The notes under the pieces were generated by a model that had not been told where the DNA came from, ran no database searches, and saw only the letters and a list, made by a program, of their open reading frames with translations. Source: Streptomyces sp. NBC_01235 (GTDB lineage: Bacteria; Actinomycetota; Actinomycetes; Streptomycetales; Streptomycetaceae). From it: a stretch of 64,000 nucleotides of DNA. A program made the translations under genes and the position numbers. Of this stretch, positions 53,601 to 62,800 are shown one piece after another. Each line of letters begins with the position of its first letter. The first letter of the stretch is position 1. The stretch is from positions 4,278,001-4,342,000 of the forward strand of contig NZ_CP108513.1 in assembly GCF_035989285.1 (NCBI RefSeq), given 5' to 3'.

Positions 53601-54759
53601 TGGTGTCCGCGTTGCAGGCGAAGCCGCAGGAGGAACAGACGAACTCGGCTTGGCTCTTACGCGAGTTCTTGTCAATCCATCCGCAGGCACTGCACCGCAG
53701 ACTCGTGTACGGGGCGGGGACGTCCTCGACCCGGCCGGGGGCTTTTTCCTCGGTGCGCTGCCGCAGCAGGCCCCAGCCCTGGGCAAGGATGCCCCGGTTC
53801 AGCCCCGCCTTCTGCGCCACGTTCCTGCCGGGCTGCTCCACGCTGCCCTTCGCGGAGCGGGTCATGTTCTTGATGTTCAGCTTCTCGAACCGGATCAGGT
53901 CGTACGACCGGGCAAGCAGGGTGCTGGTCTTCTCGCACCAGTCCTTACGGCGGTTCGCCTCGCGGGCCCTGAGCCGGGCGACGGCCGCGTAGGCGGCGGT
54001 CTTCCGCTCGCTGCCCTTGGGCGCGCGGGCGGCGCGCCGCTGGTGCTTGCGGATCTGGGCGCGTTCCCTGGCGGTGAGCTGCGGGCAGTTCAGCTTCCGC
54101 CCGTCGGAGAAGGCGGCGGTGACGGTGACGCCCCGGTCGACGCCGATGACCTCACCGGTGCCGGGCGCCTCGGCCGGGTCGGGGATGACGGCGAACGCCG
54201 CATGCCACTGCCCGTTGCGGAAGGTGACCCTAAACGTCTTCGCACTGGGCAGCTTCGCACCCTTGCCGCCGACGCTCAGGCGGAAGCGGACCCAGCCGCA
54301 GCCGGGCACCTTCACCTGCGCCCACCGCCGGTTGAGCTTGCGCACCACGACCGAGCGGCCCATGACCTGCCGGCCGGTCCTTGCGTTCAGCCTCGGTGTG
54401 CCGTCTGCGTGATACTCGGGCACACGGTCGGTGCCGATGACACGGAAACCCTCGTGCCGGTACTTCCTGCGCCAGGTCGGCTCACCGAACCCGGACGTGA
54501 AACGTGCCTGCTTGGCCTTCGCGAAGTCCTTGAGCGCCTGCTGCTGCACATCCGCGCTCCCGGCCGCCAGCCACACGTGGTCGTGCCGGGCCTCGGTGAG
54601 CTGACGGCACTGCTCGGCGAAGGAAGGCGCGGGCTTGCGTCCCTTCCGCCAGTGCGCGTGCTGTTCGACAGCAAGGTTCCACACGTACCTCGCGTGCGCG
54701 CAGTGCAGCAGCATCTGCTGTTCCTGCCCGCTCGTCGGGTACATCCGAAACCGTGCCAT
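53458..54759 (-). CDS. tnpB: RNA-guided nuclease TnpB (element 2)
   Basis: A 433-residue TnpB from ATG 54759. It begins MARFRMYPTSGQEQQMLLHC. RuvC residues are intact: EVIGVDRGVTVTAAF (Asp), LIRFEKLNIKNM (Glu) and CNADTNAAANVAAG (Asp). The zinc ribbon is CSACGW ... CSSCGF. The C-terminus (QPTRVGIPLS) is encoded by the right-end hairpin. It probably uses the end-encoded RNA to cut empty target sites. Confidence 0.92.
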   Translation of the reverse strand: MARFRMYPTSGQEQQMLLHCAHARYVWNLAVEQHAHWRKGRKPAPSFAEQCRQLTEARHDHVWLAAGSADVQQQALKDFAKAKQARFTSGFGEPTWRRKYRHEGFRVIGTDRVPEYHADGTPRLNARTGRQVMGRSVVVRKLNRRWAQVKVPGCGWVRFRLSVGGKGAKLPSAKTFRVTFRNGQWHAAFAVIPDPAEAPGTGEVIGVDRGVTVTAAFSDGRKLNCPQLTARERAQIRKHQRRAARAPKGSERKTAAYAAVARLRAREANRRKDWCEKTSTLLARSYDLIRFEKLNIKNMTRSAKGSVEQPGRNVAQKAGLNRGILAQGWGLLRQRTEEKAPGRVEDVPAPYTSLRCSACGWIDKNSRKSQAEFVCSSCGFACNADTNAAANVAAGQGGIPRPRRTAGAGGVTTATSRSSTREPQPTRVGIPLS

Positions 54760-55016
54760 GCCGTGAACCTAGACCACACATTCCCCCACCGCGCACACCA
54801 TCGATCACCATCACCCGTGCGAGTGACCGCACCCCGGCCGGCCACCGACCCCAGGACCCACGACCTCCCGTCGCCACCACCCGTCCGTGGCCACCCTCGG
54901 CATCCCGGACGACGACGCCGGATCGCCCTGACAGCGATCCCCAACCCCTGCCCCACTCCGCGGGAACGGGCATTCACCCCGGCCCTGAAGGACCGGGCAC
55001 CCTGCCCGAAAGCCAG

Positions 55017-55157
55017 GTGGAGAAGCGGGACACCTTCAACGGCGACTGGCGCTCGCGCTACCCGGGCGACTTCGGCGGCAGGATCGACGCATGGGCCCGG
55101 GGGCCTGCTGAGGCCTCTTACCGCTCGCCCCCGGGAGCGCCGTACCACCGCCACTGA
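55017..55157 (+). pseudogene. 3' part of the split I36-type gene
   Basis: The frame continues as VEKRDTFNGDWRSRYPGDFG and GRIDAWARG, the normal ending of crystallin-like I36 proteins. It then runs PAEASYRSPPGAPYHRH to a stop at 55155-55157. The final codons overlap the end of the convergent gene at 55118. The restored protein would have about 131 residues. Confidence 0.8.
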
Positions 55158-55780
55158 CTGAGACGCGCATGCCCCGGGATCTCCCCCCGGCCGGTGGCCC
55201 AGAGCAAGGTGGGCCATCGGTCGCTGCCGGTCGGCGCATCGGGAAACAGCCGCGCCAGCACCCGGTCACACGCCCCGGCATCCGGCGCCCATTCGACACC
55301 GAGCCCATCGGCGACGTCGTACATGTGCACCAGCGTCTCGACGACCCCCATGGCGGCGAAGCCCTCGGCATCGGAGAGCCCGAACACGTGATGCGCCCGG
55401 ACGGTCGCCGGGGTCACCCGCACCATGGCCGCCAACAACCCCCCACAGGCATCCAGCACCTGCACCAGCCCGGCCGGCCCGGCGCCACGGTCCGCGAAGA
55501 TCACATTCGCCGGCGCACCGGACCTCTCCGCCCGCCAAACGAAGGGCACCTCGGTGTCCGACGGCGGCTGCTCTGGCCCGAGTTGAGCGGCATAGGCGAA
55601 CAGATCGTCGGCCAGATGCTCAATGGTCTCCCGACAACTCCACTCCAGGGAACCGGCATTGGCGTCCCAGTCGGCCGCCGCCCCCGCGCCCCGAAGTGCG
55701 GCGACGGCCAGCCGGACGGCGTACTGCACGTCATCGGCGGTGACGGGGCCGGGGCCGGAGACTCGGTTCGCTTCAGGCAT
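55118..55780 (-). CDS. DinB/maleylpyruvate isomerase-like (mycothiol-dependent) protein
   Basis: A 220-residue helical protein of the DinB/MDMPI superfamily. Metal-ligand patterns are TIEHLADDLFAYAAQ (His55) and VVETLVHMYDVADGL (His152, with Asp155). Its length fits the actinobacterial mycothiol-dependent maleylpyruvate isomerase-like group. It probably catalyses a thiol-dependent transfer or isomerisation in the cytoplasm; the substrate is unknown. It is transcribed toward the split I36 gene. Confidence 0.78.
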   Translation of the reverse strand: MPEANRVSGPGPVTADDVQYAVRLAVAALRGAGAAADWDANAGSLEWSCRETIEHLADDLFAYAAQLGPEQPPSDTEVPFVWRAERSGAPANVIFADRGAGPAGLVQVLDACGGLLAAMVRVTPATVRAHHVFGLSDAEGFAAMGVVETLVHMYDVADGLGVEWAPDAGACDRVLARLFPDAPTGSDRWPTLLWATGRGEIPGHARLSQWRWYGAPGGER

Positions 55781-55968
55781 GGCGGGACGGTATCAACGAT
55801 CACCGGACAGGAACCGCGCCTCTTCAGCGTCAGTCATTCAACTGCCAAGCGCTACTGCCGAGTTGAAAGGAAATCAACGTGACACCTAACACTATTGACC
55901 AGCATGTTCGATCAGCACATGATCTTCACAGCATATTGTAAGAAAAAGTTAAGGGGGCGGGTGGGGGC

Positions 55969-58900
55969 GTGTTAACGCGAAGACGGCGGCACGGCTGGCA
56001 CCAAGCGGTGCGGAGTGGGGCGACAGTCGTCGCGCTTCTAGCGGGCGCGGTATCAGTGGTCGGGGCGGGGACGACTCCAGCACTCGCCGATGACGGGGCC
56101 GCCTCGGCAGCGGCTGACAGTAGTCCGGAGTCGCAGGCGAGTGTTCTCGCGGCGAAGACCGGTGAGCGGGTGGCCGTGGACGTGGCGACCACCGAGTCGT
56201 CCCAGGTCTTCGCCAACCCGGACGGCACCTTCACGCAGGAAACCAACGCGGCTCCGGTCCGTGCCCAGAAGGACGACGGCACCTGGGCGCCCATCGACAC
56301 CACCCTCGTGCACGATGCCGACGGCTCGGTGCGGGCGAAGAACACGACGCCCGCTCTCACCTTTCGGGCGGCGGCAGCGGGGCCGGGCTGGCCACGCTGA
56401 AGGACGAGGGGTACGAGCTAAAGCTCGGCTGGCCCACCGCGCTCCCTGAGCCCCGGCTCGACGGCGCCACCGCCACCTACGACGGAGTCCTGCCGGATGT
56501 CGATCTGAAACTGACCGCGCTGAGCTCCGGCTACACCTCGGTGCTCGTGGTCAAGACCGCTGAGGCGGCGAAGAACCCGGCGCTCGCGACGATCAGGATG
56601 ACCGTCTCCAGCGGTGGACTGGCCGTCGCCCCGACGGCCAACGGCGGTTTCGTCGCGCGTGACAGCAACGGCACCCCGGTCTTCGAGAGCCCGGCGGGGC
56701 GGATGTGGGACTCGGCCGGTGACACCCCGGCCACAGCCACCGCCGCTGCCGGCGTCACGACGCAACTCGCCCGCACCGCTCCGGCGGAGGCCGAGGGCGA
56801 GCCGGAGCAGGCCAAGGCGGTTCCACTGCCTGCCGCCGGGGGCGAGCCGGCCCCTTCCGAAGCTCCCGACAGCGATGACGCGACGGCGGAGCTCCCACTC
56901 AAGGTCACCGGCGCCACTCTGGAGATCACTCCCGATCCGGCCCTGCTCCACGGAGACGACACCGTCTTCCCGCTCTACATCGACCCCCCGACCAAGGGCA
57001 TCGCGCTGGGCGACTGGACGGCTCTGGCCTCCAACGGCACCAAGTACTGGGAGTTCGACGGGGACAAGGGCGTGGGGCGCTGCTCCAACTACGCCGGCTA
57101 CCTCTGTGCCAGCACCCCGTACACCCAGCGCATGTACTTCGAGTACCCGCTGTCGTCGATCCACGGCAAGAAGGTCCTGGACGCGACGATGGAGGTGTAC
57201 CAGTTGTGGACGTTCACCTGCGATCCGCACTGGTACGACCTGACCCGCGTGGACAAGGGCATCTCCTCCAGCACCACCTGGTCGACCAAGCCCACCGGGG
57301 TGGACCTGATGGGCGACCGGGAAGTGGCCTACGGGCGGGGCACCTTGTGCAGCCCGTCGCAGCCGGCGAACTGGGTGCGCTTCAGTGACAACGTCTCCGG
57401 CGGGGAGACCAACGAGAACCTGACGACCACCCTCGCGTCGTACGCGGCGAACAAGCAGGCTGAGATCACCTTCTCGCTGACCGCTCACGACGAGTCCGAC
57501 GCGGCCGCCTGGGCGCGGTTCCGCAACGACGCGAAGCTGTCGGTCACGTACATCTCCTACCCCTCCACGCCGACCGAGGCGAAGGTCCAGGACGGCACCA
57601 GCGGTAAGGCGTGCGGGACGTCCGCCGTGCCGCAGGTCACCGGCGACACCACGCCGACGGTGTACGGCACGGTGCAGTCGGTGGACGGATCGCAGGCGCA
57701 ACTGCGTGCGGCATTCGAGATCTGGAAGGCGGACGGCACCAGCCGTGCCTGGACAGCGAACTCGCCCGCCAGCGCCTGGGTCGCGGACAACGCGGTGCGC
57801 GACGCCACATCCTCCGCACTGACCCCGCAGACGAACTACCGGCTGCGGGCCATGACACAGGCGTACTACATGACCGACCGGGGCGCCACCGGCGTCCTGA
57901 ATTCGCCCTGGTCGTCCTGGTGCTACTTCCGGGTCGACACCGATTCCCCGCCGCCTCCGGTGGTGTCCAGCTCCGACGGCCGCTACCAGCCCGCCGAGAC
58001 GAACCAGGCCGCAGACGGTGTGGGCGTGACGGGCTCGTTCCTGTTCACCCCCGCCGATACCGACCCCACCACTGCCGGCATCCAGTCCGACGTCGTCAGC
58101 TACAAGTGGCGGCTGAACAGCGGCGCCGTGTCCGCGCCGATCACCGTCGCGAAGGGCACGGCCGGCAAGGCGAACATCACCCCGAACCAGGTCGGTGAGA
58201 ACACCGTCCAGGTCTGGGGCTACGACGCGGCCGGCCACAGCTCCCTCACCGGCTACTACAGCTTCCTCGTCAACCCCGGCGCGAAGGCCTCGGGCGTGTG
58301 GCACTTCGACGGCAACGGCAACGACTCCACGACAACCGCCGCGCCCCATGCACTGTCCACGGGGGCAGGGGCTTCGTACGACGGGCCCGGCCGTGGTGGA
58401 CCGGCTTCCCTGAAGCTGGACGGCGCCACCGGCTATGCCCAGTCGTCCGGGCCGGTGGTGGACACGACCAAGTCGTTCAGCCTCTCCGCCTGGGTCCGGC
58501 TCTCGGACGTCACCCGCAGCCAGACCATCGTCTCTCAGCAGGCCACCACACTGTCGGGATTCGCGCTGCACTACTCAGCCACCAGCAAGCGGTTCACTTT
58601 CTCCCGCTACCAAAGTGACGTGGCTGCTCCGACGGCGAGCCGCTCTACCTCCCTCGCCGCTCCAGCGGCAGGGGTGTGGACCCACCTCACCGGCGTCTAC
58701 GACGCCGTGGGACAGACCGTGCAGTTGTATGTGAACGGCCGCCCCCAGGGGACTCCCGTGGCCTTCACCACGCCGTGGGCGGCGACCGGACCGCTCCAGG
58801 TCGGCAGGTTTCACAACAGCACTGGCTACGTCGAGTACCTCAATGGGCTCGTCGACGAGGTGCACGTCTGGTCCCGGGTGCTCGCCGATGCAGAGGTCGT

Positions 58901-59726
58901 CCAGGACGCCCGCTTCGAGGACGAGGACAGCAGCGACGGCAGCTCCGGCGATCCGGTGTCGGCCCTCGTCGCCAGGTGGGATGCCACCGACACGGTGAAC
59001 GCGACCGGCACCACGATCAACGACAACACCAGCGGCTTCGCCCGCACACTGGCCCTCAGCGGGGCAACGCTGGCCCAGATCACCACCGGTGCAGACCCCG
59101 ACACCGGCGAGACCGGCACGACCCGGCAGACGATGCAACTGAACGGCTCCAGCGCCTACGCCTCGGCGACCGGCCCGATCGTGGACGACACCGGCTCGTT
59201 CACGGCAACGGCCTGGGTCACGCTGGACCCCGCCAAGTTCACCGACACCACCAAGTCGTACGCCGTGCAGGTGTTCGGTCAGTCAGGGGCGACCCAGTCG
59301 TCCTGGGGCGTCTGGTACGAGCAGCCGGCCGGAAGCAGCCAGGGACGCTGGACCTTCGGCCGCCCCGACAAGGACGGCACCGGAGCGGCCTGGACGAAGA
59401 GCGAGTCCGACGCCGTCAACGCCGCTGAACTCAACGGCGATCCCGTCATGCTGACGGTCGTGTACGACGCGCAAATGGCAGTCGACACCTCCACCGGCCC
59501 GAAGCTCGGTTCGCTCATCCTCTACGTCAATAGCGCACGCATGGGCAGCGAGGACGACGTGTCCTTCCCAGCTCCGTGGCAGGGCAGTGGGGCGTTCGAA
59601 GTGGGCCGCGCGAAGATCGACGGCACTGCTGCGCGCTTCTTCCCGGGAACGGTCGACAGCGTCCGCGTCTGGTCCGGCGCTACGCCCACCAGCGTGATCG
59701 CCGACCGCTGGAACACCGAGCAGTAA
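55969..59726 (+). pseudogene. LamG/DNRLRE-domain exported protein, frameshifted (module 2 partner of RHS)
   Basis: The N-terminus reads from GTG 55969 (signal RSGATVVALLAGAVSVVGA, then TGERVAVDVATTESSQVFAN) to a stop at 56400. The rest continues in the next frame from about 56365 (SGAGLATLKDEGYELKLGWP) to 59726. A single missing T in the TTT at 56362-56364 explains the break: restoring it gives TFSGGGSGAGLATL. The protein would have about 1250 residues, with a DNRLRE-like domain (STPYTQRMYFEYPLSSIHGK) and two LamG domains, one more than its paralogue at 50033. The second codon is TTA (55972), read by the bldA tRNA in Streptomyces. A sequencing error is possible. Confidence 0.8.
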
Positions 59727-59733
59727 TCAACTC

Positions 59734-59770
59734 CCGGGTGGCCGGGCGGAGGTCCCGCCCGGCCACCCGG
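59734..59770 (+). terminator. Intercistronic hairpin between the LamG and RHS genes (module 2)
   Basis: CCGGGTGGCCGGGCGG at 59734-59749 pairs perfectly with CCGCCCGGCCACCCGG at 59755-59770 with a five-base loop. It lies just after the LamG stop and about 90 bases before the RHS start, and is followed by CCTCTTCTCATCTTTC. It may terminate or attenuate transcription into the RHS gene. Confidence 0.75.
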
Positions 59771-59857
59771 CCTCTTCTCATCTTTCAGATCTCCGCTCCG
59801 GTATTGGCGCTGCCTCCGGAGTAGCCCCTGCCCATTTCCGAGAACCGGGACATCACC

Positions 59858-62800
59858 GTGTCTTCATCTCTCTTGCGCCCACGTCCGCCGGGGCCGGTCA
59901 TACGCCGCTGGCTCGGCCGTAGCACGCTCGTCGTCTCCCTCTCCCTCCTTCCGCAGATCGTGGTTCCCTCGGGCTATGACTTCGCCGCCCAGGCCCAGCC
60001 CTCGGCAGCCCACAAGCGGTTGGAGGACCGTCCCGACGCGAAGATCAACAAGGTGGGCGTGCTCAAGCCCGGCACGTCCAAGGCCCCCAAGGACAAGGCC
60101 GCCTCCGCCTCCCAGGAGACCCGTGAGCGGCTGAAGAAAGCAGCATGGCCCAAGGCGGGCAAGGCCACCGCCACGGTCTTGGCGACCGGCGGGGCCGCTG
60201 TCACCGTCGGCGGGCTCGGCATGGAGCTGGCCCAGGAACCCGCCGCCATCCCGGCGTCCAAGCTGGCCAAGAACAAGGCGAAGGCCACCGGACCGGCCGA
60301 GAAGGTGACGCTCAGCGTCCACCCCCAGGCGGCCGCGAAGAAGGCGGGCGTCAACGGCGTCCTGCTCACCGTCGACCCGGCGGGAGCCACGTCCGCGAAC
60401 TCCACCGGCGACACCGACAAGCTCCGGGTCTCTCTGGACTACTCCTCCTTCAACGACGTCTACGGCGGCAACTTCGGCCCCCGTCTGCGCCTGGTGACGC
60501 TCCCGGCGTGCGCGCTGACCACACCGGAGAAGAAGGCCTGCCGCACCCAGAGCCCGGTGGCGGGCGCGGACAACGACGCGAAGTCCCAGACCCTGACAGG
60601 CACGGTCTCCGCCCGCACCCTCTCGGCCGGCACTCCGATGCTGCTGGCGGCGGCGGCCGACAGTTCGGGCGGTGGAAGCGACTACAGCGCCACCCCGCTG
60701 TCCCCGACCGCGACCTGGGAGGCCGGCGGCAGCACGGGTGACTTCACCTGGAACTACCCGCTGCGGGTCCCCCCGGCGACAGCCGGCCCGTCCCCGAACC
60801 TGTCCATCTCCTACAACTCCGCCTCGGTGGACGGCCGCACGGCCGGGGAGAACAACCAGACCTCCGTCGTCGGCGAAGGCTTCTCGATCACCGAGTCCTA
60901 CATCGAGCGCAAGTACGGCTCCTGCAAGGACGACGGCCAGTCCGGCAAGGGCGACCTGTGCTGGAAGTACGCCAACGCCACCTTGGTCCTCAACGGCAAG
61001 GCCGTCGAACTGGTCAACACCTGCGCCGACAAGGCGGCCTGTGACAGCGCAGCCCTGTCCGAGGCGACCGGCGGCTCGTGGAAGCTGAAGAACGAGGACG
61101 GCACCCGCGTCGAGCACCTGACCGGCGCCACCGGCAACGGCGACAACAACACCGAGTACTGGAAGGTCACGGACGCTTCCGGAACCCAGTACTTCTTCGG
61201 CAAGCACCGCATGCCCGGCTGGAGCGACAAGGGCACCACCTCCACCGCCGACGACGACCCGGTCACCAACTCCGTGTGGACCGTCCCGGTCTTCGGTGAC
61301 GACTCGGGCGAGCCCTGCTACAAGTCCACCGGCTTCGCCGACTCCTTCTGCAACCAGGCCTGGCGCTGGAACCTGGACTATGTTGTGGACACCCACGCCA
61401 ACGCCTCCACCTACTGGTACACCCCGGAGACGAACTACTACTCCAAGAACGCCGACACCACCGTCAACGGCACCGGCTACACCCGCGGCGGCTACCTCAA
61501 CCGCATCGACTACGGCTTGCGCAGCGACCTGATCTACACCAAGCCCGCCGCCCAGCAGGTCAGCTTCACCTACGCCGAGCGCTGCGTCACCTCCGGCGGC
61601 TGCTCCAGCCTGACCAAGGACACCAAGGCCAACTGGCCCGACGTGCCCTTCGACATGATCTGCGCGTCCGGCACCAAGTGCATCACTCAGATCGGCCCCG
61701 CCTTCTTCACCCGCAAGCGCCTCACCGACATCACCACCTCGGTGTGGACCGGCACCGGCACCACCCGCCGGGACGTGGACACCTGGCACCTGGACCAGAG
61801 CTTCCCCGACACCGGCGACGCCTCCTCGGCGAGCCTGTGGCTGAAGTCCATCCAGAACACCGGCAAGGCCAACACCACCGCAGCCGCCATACCGCCGGTC
61901 GTCTTCGGAGGCATCCAGCTGTCCAACCACGTCGAGGGCAGCGGCCCGGACACCCTGCGCTACATCAAGTGGCGGGTGCGCACCATCAAGTCCGAGACCG
62001 GCTCCACCCTCACCGCCAACTACTCCGACCCCGACTGCATCTGGGGCTCGAGCATGCCGGCGGACATCGACAAGAACACCCGCCGCTGCTTCCCGGTCAA
62101 GTGGTCCCAGTCCGGAGCGACCCCGGTCACCGACTGGTTCCACAAATACGTGGTCACCTCCGTCTTCCAGGACGACCCCTACGGCCACGGCGACACCGGC
62201 GAGACGTACTACGACTACCAGGGCGGCGCCGGCTGGGCCTACGCCGACGACGAAGGCCTGACCAAGGCCTCCAACCGCACCTGGTCGCAGTGGCGCGGCT
62301 ACGCCAAGATCATGGAAACCTCCGGCGACTCCGAGGGCCCGCGCTCCAAGAAGTCCACCCTCTACATGCGCGGCCTGAACGGCGAGAAGGAACTCGACGG
62401 CACCGCCCGGGTGGAGAAGGTCACCGACTCCACCGGCACCGCCCTCGACGACGCCCGCCAGTACGCCGGCTTCGTCCGCGAGACCGTCGTCTACAACGGC
62501 GCCGAGGAACTCAGCGGCACCATCAACACCCCCTGGTCCCACAAGACCGGCAGCCACGCCTACAGCTGGGGCACCACCGAGGCGTGGATCGTCCAGGCCG
62601 ACGAGACCAGCACCCGCACCAAGACCTCCACCGGCACCCGCACGGCCAAGCAGAAGACCACGTACGACACCACGTACGGCATGCCGATGACCGTGGAGGA
62701 CAGCGGCGACACCGCCAAGACCGGCGACGAGACCTGCACACGGACCACCTACGCCCGTAACACGGCGGCCTGGCTGGTGGCCAAGGTCAGCCGCGTCGAG

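Larger units (their letters stand above)
53441..55016 (-). mobile_element. IS200/IS605-type element carrying only tnpB (element 2), inserted in the I36 gene
   Basis: The limits are fixed by the host gene: removing 53441-55016 restores NWGP followed by VEKRDTFNGD in one frame. The element is 1576 bases. On the minus strand it begins CTGGCTTTCGGGCAGGG with a GGGCA/TGCCC hairpin and ends GGGGGAGGATGTCAA after an 8-bp hairpin (53451-53470). There is no target duplication and no tnpA. About 257 bases of left-end DNA precede tnpB and hold no other gene. Confidence 0.88.

Noticed and set aside
59864..62557. 897-residue minus-strand open frame
   Set aside because: It is antisense to the second RHS gene, which reads continuously on the plus strand with clear RHS motifs.
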